Shown in pieces: positions 31,975 through 45,189 of a stretch of DNA of 64,000 nucleotides (position 1 is its first letter; the number at the start of each line of letters is the position of its first letter). A model generated the notes under the pieces. It searched no databases and was not told the origin of the DNA. It saw only the letters and a program-made list of their open reading frames with translations. Origin of the DNA: Psychrobacter sp. JCM 18901. GTDB lineage: Bacteria > Pseudomonadota > Gammaproteobacteria > Pseudomonadales > Moraxellaceae. The position numbers and the translations under genes were made by a program. Where the stretch lies: the NCBI RefSeq assembly GCF_000586435.1, contig NZ_BAWH01000005.1, positions 1 to 64,000 of the forward strand, read 5' to 3'.

Positions 31975-34900
31975 ATGTTCACTATTATTCAGTCGCACCG
32001 TACCGAAAACCTCGTTGATCAATTGCTTGTACAGTACCAGTCCAAGGATCAGCCTGTTTTTGAGCCTTTTATTGTCATTGTACCGTCAATGGTATTGGGC
32101 GATTGGTTGGATAAAACTATTGCTAGCCGTGCTGGTATTAGTACCTTAGTGCGTACTAAATTTTGGGGTCAGTATCAATGGACACTGATGCAAGATGTAT
32201 TGACTCGCCACAACGCATACTTATTAGCGCAAAACCCTGAAGCGGAAACTCTGAATGTGCCGGAAGTGGCGGTGTTATCACCGACAGTAATGCAGTGGCG
32301 ATTGTTTGGTTATTTGACTTACTACCAAGAAACAATCGTTGCAGATGAAAAGCATCCAGTGCATCCGTTGCTAGCGTCTTTGATTGACGACCCACAGGTA
32401 AGTGCTCAACAGGACAGTTTACAACAGGATAAGGTGCAACAAGATGCGCGTATTTGGCAGCTGGCAAGTGATTTGGCTAGGGTGTTTAACCGCTATTTGA
32501 CTCACCGTGAGGATTGGTTGGCATTATGGTCACAAAACAAGCCGTTGAACGTAAGTGAGTTGATAGCAGATAAAGACGCCTTATCCCTGCGCTTTGATAA
32601 GTATGCGCGCGGCACGCCTGAGTGGTTGGTCGAGCATTATGTAGAGTTAGAAATTGCCCAACGTTTCTTGTGGTCGCATTTGTTTGCCGATGTTCATCTA
32701 CATCGTGTGGCACTAGAGCGTGCGTTTTGGTCGGCTTTAAAAGGTAACAAGGCGAATGAGCGTGACCAATTGCCCAAAGTACTGCGTATATTTACCATCC
32801 AGCAACTGCCACAGACCGAGTTAGACTTTCTACAGAGTCTGTCGCAATACATGAATATCACGCTATTGCACTACAATCCATCAAAGCTGTTTTGGGCAGA
32901 TATCGTCGATAAATCATGGTTACAACGCCAGCAGATTATCAACCCTGAGAGTGTGTTCTTGCGTGATTATGGTCACAGTTTGCTATCGCGTTTGGGCAAG
33001 CAGTCGCGCGATGCGTTTGCCATGCTTGCCAATTTATCAGGTAATGAGCAATACGACGATGCGCTAGTCGAATGGCAAGATAACTTTGATAATGGTGTAG
33101 ATGATGCGCTCGTTCAAGGCATGTCTGAAAGTGTCGTCCCTACTGAAGACGCTGTCAGTACTCAAGATACGCAAGGTAACCTGAGCTTATTAAAACGTTT
33201 GCAAAATGATGTATTGATGCTTGATGAGCAATCTACCCAGCAGGCGACAGCCGCTACAGTCTCACAAGCGGTAAGTAAGCATATAGAGTCAAGCTTTGAT
33301 GAAGCTAAGCCAGCAACGGCTTGGTATGAAGATGAAGCGTTAGAGAATAAGCGTTTTGAGAAAGACCGTTTTTGGGCAATCTCTTCTCAAGATAATAGCC
33401 TAAGCATTCATTCGTGTCATAGTTTGCAGCGTCAGCTTGAAGTATTACGTATTATGATTGGTCGTTGGCTAAATGAACCTATCAAACTAGGTGAAAAGAA
33501 ACGCCATATCTCCGACATTGTTGTGCTGCTACCCGATGTTGAACGTCATCATGCACTGATTGGTTCTATTTTCGTCAATGGTAAAGGTCAAGACGGTTTG
33601 ACTTTGCCTGCTAAAGTGACTGGTGTTGTTGATGCCGATATTCGCCAGTTATGGGAAGCCATTATCGGTTTTTACAAACTATTAGGTAGTCATAGCGCTC
33701 GTTTTGAAGCAGCTGAAGTCTTAGACTGGCTCATGTTACCGCCATTGTTTGAAAGCTTTGGACTGACTCATGAGCAAATGAGCCGTGGCTGTGATTTATT
33801 GGTAGAGGCGGGCTTTATTCGTGGTTTTGACGAGCTGCATCTTAAGCAAACTTTAGACAGCAATGATTACGACTATCGCTTTAGCTTTGCACAGGCATTA
33901 GACAGATTAACTTTAGGTCTGGTCATGCCAGAGGCTGAGTTGAGCGACTGCTTATATGATCTAAATGGCGATGAATGGCCAAGCACTGCGTTACCAGAAA
34001 TGACCTTGCCGTTACCACAAGTGAGCCTAAATGATGCGCTGATTGTTGAAGCGCTTTGCCGTATTTATACTGGCTTGGTTGCACGACTGATGATCATACA
34101 CAAAAAAATGAAAGCGGAAGATTGGCTCGATCAGATTGAGACACAAGTTATCCATCGCTACTTTGGCGATGTGGATCAAACACGTACCATGCGCGCCATT
34201 TACAATGCGATGAATGGCTTTAAATCAAGTCTGCGAGCCAATCGTCACTATAGGCAGTACGCTAGTGGTGATGTCGACAACAAAGAAGTAGAGCAGAGGC
34301 TGGCAGGTGTGGAGCAGTTGCCGCTCAAGCTGAGCTTTATGCTAGACAGTATCGAAGCGGAGCTAGAGAGTCAGCAGGTCAGTGCGGAGCCGACGGGGGT
34401 GATTACCTTTGGTCGATTTGGTGCACTAAGAAACGTGCCGTTTGAGCTGGTGGTTATGCTCAATATGGATCTCTCTGAGTTTCCTGGGCGTGATCGTGAC
34501 AACCGCTATGATTTGATGAAAGCGACCAATGCCCGCCGCGGTGACAGAGTCAGTGAAGATGATGACAACGGGGCATTTTTAGATGCGCTACTGTGCGCGC
34601 GCAGTGCATGTTGGATGTTCTACAACGGCCAAAGCTTGACGGACACCCATGAGCATTTGCCAGCCAACCCAGTGAGTGAGCTATTGCAATTCCTACAAGG
34701 CGAGGTGCAATGGCAGGTGAACTCGCTTGAGACATTACCTGAGAATATTGATCCCACCACGGAAAGCCTTAAGCGTTACTTACCTAAATTGATTAAGCAG
34801 TGGCTAGTGACTGAGCATCCTGCTCTGCCTTTTCATGAGAGTCTGTTTGAAACAGAAATTGAAGGCAATGATATTTTTGAGCAAGCGTCTCCTGATATTG

Positions 34901-36514
34901 ATGGCAATAACAATGCCAACGTCAATGCTCAGGATTCCAGCCCTGTCGATATGATGGATGAATTAGATGTTCTCTTAAATAAGGCCATGCGCAAAACTAA
35001 ATTGGCGCAAAAAAAGCAGTTTCCGCCTGCGCCGCTTTGGCAGTCAGTGTTTCATACTTTAAAAGGGCGAGTATCTAGTGAGCATGCGCAACTGGTGAGG
35101 TTACCCACAAAATCACAATATGAGTCAATCGCTAAGATACTTGGTCAAGGCTTGGGTCAGTTAGGTCGAGTAGACAATCAAACCTTGTCTGCATTGGCTG
35201 AAATGTTGGCGCTAGATACAGTTGTTGATGCTAGCGATGTCGGTAGCATGACGGAAGCGCTTACCCAAGCGGTATCTGATAGCATATTTAATATTGGAGA
35301 GATAGACGTTGAAGTAGTATTGGCGTATCAAGTGCGCCATCCTGCCAAAGCGTTTTTGCGTACTCAAAAGGTGCATGTGGTGCAAGGTGAAGAAGCACTG
35401 TCGCAGCAAGAGCCGCTATTTTTAGACAGCTTGACGACCTATCAAATTAAAGCGCATTTGATTAAAGAGCTGGCGACCGATAATACTATTGCCAATACGA
35501 CTGATGACAGCGCTAATCAAACCTTAATGTACCAAAAAATCATGCCAGCTGGTGTGGCTCGCCAAACCACGCTACCCAATCAACAACAAAAGCTGCAACA
35601 GCAATGTCTAGAGTTCAAAGAGCAGTTAATGGCTAATGGCTTTGATGAGAGTAGTATTATTAACGAAGGTGGAGCAGATAGCGCTACAGTATTACAGCTA
35701 CTGACACCAATCACCGAACACCCTGTTCAGATAGAGTTGGCAAAACTGTTCAATAGCACCAATAGCGAATCAAGCAACCAGACAGATATAGAGGGTATGG
35801 AAACACTGCTCAAGCTGTTGCCGAAAGTTATTAAGATAAAAGGCTCGGTGCCAATATTAGCATCAGTATCATTACCACCATCATCAGTGCCGCCAGATGC
35901 GCATGCCCGCCACACACATCTGCAGGCAGGTAAGACCTATGCTGAGCAATCACCCAAGCAATGGTTAAATATACTGCCCAACTCTGCTAGCCCTAGGCAT
36001 TTACTCAAATTTTGGTTATCGCACTTGTATTGGCAGGTGGCCAGACGTACCACTGCTGAGCAAGTGGCTCTAAATGATGGTGTGAGTATTTGGCGCTTTA
36101 ATAAGCCTAGCTCGCAAGTCAAAAAAATATGACAAAATAATCGCCTTTAAACTAAGTCCCATTGTTTATGAAAACGCTGTGATAGAGCTGATGAAATGGG
36201 CGATTTTTGGCAAGCTAGTCGGTCAAGTGCCCATTACGTTATTGCCAGAATATGCACTCAATTACCTTGATAAGTACCTAAAGTTTGAAGCAAGTGAAGC
36301 CGGCAACTATTGGCCAAAACGTGCCGACTTCTCAGATTGGCTAAGACCTAACTATCAAGCAAACACGGTATACGATACGTGCTCTCAGCATGCCATTTGG
36401 CAATATGTACTGCGTGATCAAGACGCGTTCAAAGCATTATCGGCAGCGTTGACTACCTTGGCACGACCATTGTATGAGCCAGTGTTTACCGCGTTAATTG
36501 ACTTAGACGGCTAA
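31975..36514 (+). CDS. recC: RecBCD subunit RecC (one frameshift)
   Basis: About 1,512 residues, longer than the roughly 1,120 of E. coli. The start is ATG 31975 (MFTIIQSHRTENLVDQLL); a TTG 6 bases upstream is less likely. RecC is the Chi-recognition subunit of the RecBCD helicase-nuclease. Landmarks: FIVIVPSMVLGDWL, FGRFGALRNVPFELVVMLNMDLSEFPGRD in two blocks, and the C-terminal LYWQVARR. Several polar inserts (about 395-450 and 980-1,000) account for the extra length. The A7 at 36121-36127 needs one A fewer to join the last 130 residues. It is followed by recB and recD on the same strand. Confidence 0.92.
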
Positions 36515-36605
36515 TTAGAGCGTGTCTTCAATTCATTCTAGTCATTTAGAATCATTAATTTTTGCTCTCTTGCTCTAATAGATAATAATTAAAAGTATCC
36601 GCCTT

Positions 36606-39600
36606 ATGACAGACTTTACCGACCAACCAGTATCAGTGACCTTTCTACACAGTCTACGCAACCACATTTATTCGATGAGTACTCGGATGAGCTGCCTCAC
36701 GCCAATCCTATATCTGATCAAAAAGCGGATGTAATACCAGCAGTTGATGTTGCTCTAACAGGCAAGCATTTAATTGAAGCCTCAGCTGGTACTGGCAAAA
36801 CGTGGACATTAACTGGTATCGTGCTGCGTCTGCTGATTGAAGCGCGGCGTGCGCCAGAGCAAATCATCGCCACGACCTTTACTCGCGCTGCCGCAGCTGA
36901 AATGCGTCAGCGTATTCATGACCGTTTGGTAGATTTTTATCAATTATTACAATGGGTCAATAGCCTAAGTGCTGATACTAATAATAAAGAGAGTTTATAC
37001 CCGAACATATTACAAGTCATGCCTGAGAGTGATAAGGATAGACAAGCAGATAACTCAAGTGCTGCCTCAAACGCTGAGGCAGAGAAAACTGACCAGCTAA
37101 ATCAAGACCTTGCTACTGATAAGCAAGCTACCGCTGATAAACGTAAACAAGCAAAAAAATATCGTGAAGATTGGCTAGTCAATCAGGCAAAATATGCGCG
37201 CTTAGATGGCATCATGAAAGATCCTATTAACTTGCATTTAATTGGTTATTTATTGGATCATGTCTACAGCTATCCAATGACAGAAGCTATTAGGCGTACC
37301 GCGCTGGTGCTAACGACGTTGGATAAGCTATTCGTAGGTACGCTCGATAGCTTGGCGCAAAAATGGCTGACGGAATATAGTAGCGAGACGGGTCATCAGC
37401 AGGGCATGGGAATTATTGAAGACAGCAGTATTGAACAGGTGACTGATAGTATTATCCATGATGAGCTGCGTCAGTTTCAGAGCCGCTTATACTATGAGCA
37501 GCCTAAACTTTATGCGCTAATGGATCAGCAAGGTAAGCTGACTGCAGTTGGCGATCATAAGAAATATGTGACTCGCTCGCTTAATTTTATCTCTGCGCCG
37601 ATTGACAATGTTGATACTATTGAATTTGATATTCAGGCTTACGAAGAATTCTTGAGCCAGTTCTGCGATTGTGATTTTCATGATATGCAAGCTTACTTTG
37701 AGAAAGATTTTAGAAAAAAAGAAGGGTTTGATAATCGTAAAAGTGTTGCTAAAAACTTAGGTTTTTATCAAGATTTTAAAGATCTTATTCAGAGCAAACA
37801 ACTATCTTTTTCTCAAAGTCTATCCAAACCACAGTTAAATTTTTTGAAACAACTTCAAGCAACTTATGATGACTCAGAAGATTCTGGATTTTTAGAAGAC
37901 AAAGAGCAAGGACGGTTAAGGTTTATCAGTACTGAGTCTGTTCAGATGTTACTTAAGCTAAATTGTTGTATCCAACAATTTAATGATCACATAGTTACTG
38001 TTTTAGCCAATCTTAACCGCCGTATTGTGCTGGCTGTGCGTAATAGACTGCCAGTTATTTTAGAAGAGCGCGGCGAGACGACCTTTAGTTTGCAGATGGT
38101 ACGCTTAAACCAAGCATTAACTGGTCGTCAAGGAGATAAGCTGGCGCGTTATATTCGTCATCACTATCCTGTGGCATTGATTGACGAGTCGCAAGATATC
38201 AATGGCGAGCAAGCCACTATGATTGAAAGCATCTACTTGCCAAAGAATAAGCGTAAACAGTCGGACAGTGATAAACAGGCAACCACTAAGAAAGCCAATC
38301 ATGAGTTTCTGCTACTGGTTGGTGATCCTAAACAGGCTATTTATGGGTTTCGTGGTGGCGATGTGGCCAACTACAACTATATGAAAGCCCAGTTTAATAA
38401 AAGTGCCCTTTGGACGCTTGATATCAACCGCCGTTCTAATGCCGGTGTGATTAACGCATTAAACTGTTGGTTTGGTATGCTGATGCCACAACTGCTGAGA
38501 ATAAGCTGTCGCAACTGGGTACTGGGATTCACTACCAACATATCAAAGCAGCAAAACCGGAATATGAGCTGTCTTGGTTTAATGAGTCAGATAGGCTGGA
38601 TAACGTATTGGTGACAGAAGTGCTTTCTGCTCAGCCAGTGAGCTTGTTGCACCTGCCTTATGATAAGGAAAAAGAGTTTGATTATGATGAACATGAAATA
38701 ACAGCTCGCCATATAGCCACTTTGCTTAATAGTGGTCAGACACTTAAAGGTCAGCCGATTCAGCAGTGATATTGGGGTGCTGGCACGTGCCAAAAAAGAT
38801 CTGAAAAGGGTCGAAGATGAGCTAATAAAGCTTAATGTGCCGACTTTGACTACTAGTGATGTCAGCATCTTTGAGACTATTATGGCAGAAGATGTAGCGG
38901 CATTGCTAAGTGCCATGTTATACCCGTATCGTCATGACATGATTAATCGGGTGTTGACCAGTCACCTATATGGACTGAGTATCAAAAACATCAAAGCCAT
39001 GATGACGGACCATGAGTCAGGCGTTACTGAGGGCAGCAGTACGTCAAGCGCCCATTCACAAAACTCTAATTCGAAAGACCTCCCAGCCAATGAAACGACT
39101 GATACCAAAAAAAGCTATCAAGACTTTATTACCTATTTAAAAGAAGGTGCACAGCGTTGGCAGCACTTTGGCATATTATCGGCGCTACATTATTTATTAG
39201 ATAAAAGCCCTGTACAGCCGCAAGGCGTTTGGCAAGCCCTAGCTGCTCATCCAGAAGGTGACCGTCATATCATGGACTTGCGTCATGTCATGGACATCTT
39301 GGCGCAGTATGGTCTAGGCATGGGTGAGTATGAGTTGCTGGCGTGGTTCAGACAGCATATAGATGCAGCGCCTAACAGTGACTGGGCTAAGCAATATCCG
39401 CTACCGACAGAATCTGGTGTGCAATTGATGACCATTCATAAGTCTAAAGGGCTTGAATTCCCTGTTGTCTATGTATTGGGAATGGGTGATGCCAGTAGGA
39501 AGTCTGGCAATAAGGAAGACTATGGGCTGTATCTATATAACGCGCAACAAGCGCCCTCAGCATTAGTGCAGCAGTCGATAGACAGTCAATCAACAGGAAA

Positions 39601-41137
39601 TCAGCGCCGCTTCTCACCATTGCAAGGCTCTTCCACGGATAAGGGTTATTATACTGATATCGAAACAAAAGAGAATTTTGATGAGCGCCGCCGCCTTGGC
39701 TATGTAGCATTTACTCGGGCCAGTGAGCAGCTCTATGTAGTGTTAAAAGAGGCCTATAGAAATACCGATTGTGACTTAAGACCAGTGTGCCATTGGTTTG
39801 ACTCCGAGGATGCCAAGTTTGAGCTACCTGATAGACTCAAAGGTACCATAGGCATGCTCAGAGGTCATAAGGTTAATGAGTTCTATGACAATAATTACGC
39901 AAACAAAACTGCTAATTCAACAGGCGTAAATGACAGTGCTCAACTGGCTACTACCAAGTCAAATGCTCATAAGCCTACGACAGAGGCTATTGAATACGCG
40001 CCCTTTGCAGAGGTGATGAAAACTAATTATTTTTATGGTTGGGCCAAGACTAGCTTTACCGCTTTGGCGCGTCAGCTAGATGAATCTACACAAGCAATGG
40101 CGATAGTGGATGAGCGTATTGATGATGCGATAGACATTGATATGACAGAGTCTTCAGTTTCTGATATTTCGTTACTTAATAACGATGAGTCTCTCGAACA
40201 AGACGGTGAACTGAGCTTCAAGTCAGAAGAGGATATCCGCTTTACCTTTGTTAAAGGCGCTAATGCCGGTACATTTTTGCATGAGATATTTGAAAAAATT
40301 GATTTCAACAATAAAGCGCAGTGGTCTCAAGTTATCGATAGAGCCATCAGTAGTTATCAGCTGCCGCTGGTGTATAGCAGTGCTGAAACCCAAAGCCGTC
40401 GATTGCAAGCAAAGACGCAAGAGCAAGGTAATGACGTTAATACTGATTCATTTAATCTTAACTCAGTAGACGCTAGCAAACATGAGGCGTTGATGGACTG
40501 GATTGAAGAGGTCTTAGATGCGCCATTATTGGCCTCCAAGCAACCGTTGCGCTCTATTGATGCAGGTCAACAATTTGCCGAGTTAGAGTTCAACATGGGG
40601 TTGTCAGAGAATTTTAAAGCACAGGATATTAGTCAACTTTTTCAACAGTATTTACCTGATGAGACAGATAAACATGTCACTCTAGTTCCACAAAATAAAG
40701 CGCATCTGTATCGTTATCTACGCGGTGAGATTGACTTGGTGTATGAGCATGCTGGCAAGTATTATGTGGTCGATTATAAAAGTAACTTTCTAGGAAATAG
40801 CCTAAGCGATTACAATGAAGATACGCTCAAGAAAGCAATGTCCAAAGCAGGCTACTGGCTACAAGCAGCAATCTATCAAGTAGCATTACATCGGTTCCTT
40901 GCCATGAGAATCAGTGATTATACGGGTAACGAAGATAAGTACTTAGGCGCTGTAGAGTACGTGTTTTTACGCGGTGTGTATGATCCGAATGCTAAAATCG
41001 CTGACACTACCTCTCAAGATAATAATAAACATAGCAGTAACAACTTAGAGAATTATGGCTGCTATGGATTGGTCACTTGGGATATTCCCATCGACTTTGT
41101 TAAAGGTCTAGATGCATTGTTTGGCCTACCGGATTAA
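36606..41137 (+). CDS. recB: RecBCD subunit RecB, helicase-nuclease (three frameshifts)
   Basis: About 1,510 residues. The start ATG 36606 gives a short N-terminal tail; a T missing near 36645 restores QSTQPHLFDEYSDEL. Walker A is ASAGTGKTWTLT (about 59-70); motif Ia TTFTRAAAAEMRQR; motif II ALIDESQDINGEQ; then VGDPKQAIYGFRGGD, TIHKSKGLEFPVVYV and YVAFTRASEQLYVV. The C-terminal RecB nuclease has GEIDLVYEHAGKYYVVDYKSN (about 1,373), with the catalytic D and D-Y-K. Other shifts lie near 38465-38480 and 38760. RecB unwinds and degrades DNA ends and loads RecA after Chi. Confidence 0.93.
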
Positions 41138-41211
41138 TAAACCTTATATAGCAACTAGGTAGATAAAAATTGTTATAGCAGTTAATAAGATTAATAAGAG
41201 ATAAATATACG

Positions 41212-43446
41212 ATGAGTAATAATAACAATAAAAGTAAGTCAGCCATTAGTTTACAAGAGAGCTGGGCCAGTAACATCAGCGATTATATCTTGTTACGTCG
41301 TCAGCAAACACATGTAGCATATGACGCGACAAATGCAAAGACGAATGATGAGAGCAAAAAAAATCAATAAGTCGGAAAACAATGACTTATTTACTGCTCT
41401 ATTCGTTATTTTAGCGGCTCATTTGGAAGAGGGCCATACTGTATTAACTGTCGATACAGCCGATCATGGAGCTCCCATGCAAGGTCAGATTAATGGGGAA
41501 GTAGTCACGTTATATGCATGGCAGCAGCAATTATTGGGGATACTGGCAACACCAATTTTTGCGCTGATTGATACTCAGATAAAAACGCAAATAGACACGC
41601 AACTAGACACGCAACTAGACACGCAACTAGACGATGTTACTACAACAGAGACATCGCTATTTGTATTACTGGACACTTTGTTTGGTCAGCGAGATTACCT
41701 GTGGGCGCAGCTAGCACTTAGTAATCATGAAAAAGAGATGTTGATCAAACGTTTTGATGCAATAACTACGTTATATCAGCGCTTGAAAAATAGCGACTTA
41801 AATACTTTCGTTCATTCAATCCATGAGCATGCTTTATTTGCTAACGTTGAGGCAAATACTAATTATAACAACTATCAAAATAGCCTAAGCAAAAATAATC
41901 AACCGATTATTTACAACATAACTAAAAGTGAACAAACTCGAAGTTCGAAAATCACATTTTGGTTACACCGTGCTTGGCAAGCAGAGTTTAATTTAGCAAA
42001 AAATATCAACAATATCTTAAATCAGCAAGTAAGTCCTTTACAGATAGCAATACCTGAAAACCTTCATGAGCACCAAGTGAAGGCAATCAATGTCGCTAAT
42101 AATAATGCGTTTAGTATTATTACTGGTGGTCCAGGCACAGGTAAAACCTACACTGTGGCTCAATTGGTCATTGCGCTGCAGCAAGCGACAGAGAGTGGGG
42201 GGATGGGGCTGAGCATATTCGATTCAGTACGGACAGTGCCAGTTTGGCATTGGCCGCACCGACTGGTAAGGCAGCCCAACGTATGCAAGAATCTCTACAG
42301 GCGGCTTTAGATGACGCAAATGTAGAGCTGCAGTTGCAAGAGGCAAAAACCATCCATCGTCTACTAGGTATCGGTCGAACGGGTAGACCGCGCTACGATG
42401 CCAACAACCCACTCGGTGAAGATATTATCATCGTTGATGAGGCATCTATGCTCGGAGTCGAGTTGGCCAATTACCTTGTGAGCGCGGTAAAGCCAGGTGC
42501 TAGGCTGATATTATTAGGCGATGCTAATCAGTTAGCAGCCGTCGATGCAGGAGCAGTATTGGCTGATCTATGCCGTATTCCACTATTGCAACCCATACAC
42601 GCAGAGCTAACAGAGAGCCGCCGATTTAGCGCCGAGTCAGGTATCGGTAAACTGGCCACTCAAATCAATAAAGCAGAGACAAATCTTCAAGCTATTTGGC
42701 AATTATTAAGGCAAGACGCTGCTTTGAGTTTTCAATATGTTAATACGTTACAAGCAGAGTCCATATCAAATAATGAGATAAAAAATAGCCTAAGTAAAGA
42801 AAAAATTATTTCAAGAATATCCGATAATTACCAGTCATACGTAAATAAAGTTAGAAATTTACTGGAAAATCCGATTGAAAAATCCGTGCCAGAATCAGTT
42901 AAAAATACTACCACTTCGTTAATGGAGGTATTTAATCAATTTAGAATCCTCACTGCTGGCCATAATGGTGAATGGGGTGACCACTATATCAATAACTACC
43001 TTACTCAATGGCATCTTGCTGAGTTGAAGTTACCATTGGGTCAAAACACATGGTTCCATGGACGTCCTGTTATGGTGCTACAAAATAACTATGAGCTTGG
43101 GCTATTTAATGGGGATATTGGTTTCTGCTTACAAACATCAGATGAAAGAAGCCAATTAGAAGTATTCTTTGAAAATAAGACACAAGGGATAGCTGTTAAT
43201 TTGCTAAATGAAGAGGTGATAGCCACGGCATATGCAATGACCATTCATAAGTCACAAGGATCCGAATTTGATCATGTTGCCATTACTTTTGATAATAGTC
43301 ATGCAAGATTGCTGAGCAAAGAACTTATCTATACAGCAGTGACTCGTGCTAAGAAGCAGGTAACGATATATAGTACCAAGCACGCCTTAGAAAAAGCAGT
43401 TCAAACACCAACTGAGCGGCATACTGGTTTGGCATTACAGTTTTAA
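41212..43446 (+). CDS. recD: RecBCD subunit RecD, 5'-3' helicase (two frameshifts)
   Basis: About 744 residues. The start is ATG 41212 (MSNNNNKSKSAISLQESW). Shifts: A8 at 41356-41363 needs one A fewer, and a G is missing near 42234. Walker A is ITGGPGTGKTYTVAQL (about 303-318); Walker B IIIVDEASMLGVEL; LILLGDANQLAAVDAGAVL; TIHKSQGSEFDHVAI; YTAVTRAKKQVTIY. A 12-base tandem repeat at about 41591-41630 encodes D-T-Q-L units. RecD is the fast motor of RecBCD. It ends at a strong terminator shared with hpt. Confidence 0.93.
41584..41633. repeat. 12-bp tandem repeat inside recD
   Basis: About three exact copies of ACGCAACTAGAC preceded by two diverged copies, in frame, encoding DTQL-DTQL-DTQL. It lies in the poorly conserved N-terminal part of RecD. 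Confidence 0.75.
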
Positions 43447-43487
43447 CGATTCATTCAAGTTGTTGTCGGCACAATAAGTCAGTGCAA

Positions 43488-43516
43488 TAAAAAGCATCCA
43501 AATTGGATGCTTTTTT
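43488..43516. terminator. Bidirectional terminator between recD and hpt
   Basis: An inverted repeat AAAAAGCATCCAA / TTGGATGCTTTTTT around 43501, with T tracts on both strands, between two convergent genes. Confidence 0.85.
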
Positions 43517-43551
43517 AGGATTTAACTATTTTAATCAATTAAGTCTAAGAA

Positions 43552-44116
43552 TTAAACTTTGTCTTCTTTGATTGCGTAGATACCTGGCAGGTGACGCAAG
43601 TAACCATGGAAATCCATACCACAACCGTAAACATAACGATCTGCAACATCAATACCCACAAAATCTACGTCAAAATCTGCAACTTTGCGATCATGTTGCT
43701 TGTTAAGCAAGACACAAGACTCAAGTGATAGAGGCTTTTCTTTACTTAATTCTTCAACAACTGCTTTTAGAGTAATACCTTCGTCAAAGATGTCGTCGAT
43801 TAACAATACGTGCTCACCTTCGATACTAACATCAGGCTTGAATTTCCAATCAAGCTCATTAGTACCTTCGTTATCACGATAACGAGTCGCATGGATATAA
43901 TGCATACGATGGTAGAACGTAAGGTGTGTCAATAGTTGACCAGCTGGAATCAAGCCGCCGTTCATCACGACCATAACAATTGGGTTTAGACCAGCATAAT
44001 GTAGATTGAGCTGAGCGGCCAAACGCTCATAAGCAGCAGCTACTTCGATACTGCTGATAAGGCACTCTGAGTTGCGTAAGGTTTTTTTCAATTTCTTGGT
44101 TACTGATTTGGGTCAT
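43552..44116 (-). CDS. hpt: Hypoxanthine-guanine phosphoribosyltransferase (one frameshift)
   Basis: About 187 residues. ATG 44116 gives MTQISNQEIEKTLRNSECLIS once one A is removed from the A7 near 44085-44091; the uncorrected sequence only offers a TTG-started shorter frame. The PRPP-binding loop is VLLIDDIFDEGITL, and PIVMVVMNGGLIPAGQLL is the other conserved loop. It salvages hypoxanthine and guanine to IMP and GMP in the cytoplasm. Convergent with recD. Confidence 0.85.
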
Positions 44117-44218
44117 CGGGTGCGCCTTTGGTAAAAAGTGCCGCTTATTTTAGCAAATTTTAGTGAATTTGCCCAACGTCATATGACTTTTGGGACAAAA
44201 TTAATCCAACTTTTGGGG

Positions 44219-44887
44219 TTATTCTGGCTTTTCTATAATAAATGGACGGTAATAATTGGCCAATCTATTCAATGAGTCATTTGGTAGGTCAGGTAATAGC
44301 TTATTAAGTGCCATACTCATGCCTTTATCAATTGCCGATTTGGCAACTGGAACTGACTTACGCTTGATCATGCCTAGCTTTAATGTCTCGGCATAACGAC
44401 TGATGAAGTGGGTCAATGTTTCTTCGTTCATGGTTTCGAGTGCCGTTTTAAATTTGGCTCTATCTACATGCTCAGGCGTGATAGCAGCAAAACCTTCAGT
44501 GATGGTATTGGCGTCTTTTTCTGATAGTTTAAAGCCAACACGTTTAATGCCTTCATTATCAATAAAGGTTGCATGATCTCTTAGAAAATGAAAACTTGGT
44601 AATACGTCTTTGTTGTTTTCTTTACCTAGTAAGATATTGAGCAAAGTATCTGTCGCACGTTCAATCGTTCCAACAATTTTACGCATAGAGGCTTGGCGCT
44701 CAGGGTTCGGAATAATATCTACCAAACCAACCAATAAATTATCAGTAAGATCACGCGCTGTCTGATGCGTAAGGGCATCGCGATAAGGGTAGTACTCTAC
44801 ATTCTCATTTGAAGCAACGACTTGTTCGGCCTCACTGATTAAAGCTTTTAGTTTATCTGAGGGTACGAATCCAAAATAATGTGCCAT
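44219..44887 (-). CDS. Conserved hypothetical protein
   Basis: A 222-residue intact, mostly helical soluble protein (MAHYFGFVPSDKLKALISEAEQ...). It has no signal peptide or membrane segment. Landmarks: GLVDIIPNPERQASMRKIVG and LLNILLGKENN. The sequence looks like a conserved chromosomal protein of unknown function in this family of bacteria, but I recognise no domain. It is divergent from cstA. Confidence 0.6.
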   Translation of the reverse strand: MAHYFGFVPSDKLKALISEAEQVVASNENVEYYPYRDALTHQTARDLTDNLLVGLVDIIPNPERQASMRKIVGTIERATDTLLNILLGKENNKDVLPSFHFLRDHATFIDNEGIKRVGFKLSEKDANTITEGFAAITPEHVDRAKFKTALETMNEETLTHFISRYAETLKLGMIKRKSVPVAKSAIDKGMSMALNKLLPDLPNDSLNRLANYYRPFIIEKPE

Positions 44888-45189
44888 TGCACTTCCTTTA
44901 TTTGTTGTTTTTTATGTCTTACTTGCGTTACATTTATCACCAAATCGGTTATTATTTAAACAAAGTTTTAGTCTCAGGCTCATCATACCAAATGCTGATT
45001 AGTGACATGCCCTAGTTATAAGATAAATGACTTTGTTGATTGGTAACAATTTTGCAAATTGCTAGAATTTACCTAAACGATAGATGAGCTGAGTCACTCA
45101 TCGCACACTAATTTAGCATATTTTTCATATTTTAATTCAAAAAGCTTGAACTTATAAGGCTATTGACTACTTGTCTAGGGAGAGATGAG
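44888..45189. other. Divergent promoter region of cstA and the 222-residue gene
   Basis: A 302-bp gap between divergent genes. It must hold promoters for both. GGGAG around 45179-45183 is the ribosome-binding site for cstA. I cannot assign operators. Confidence 0.5.
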
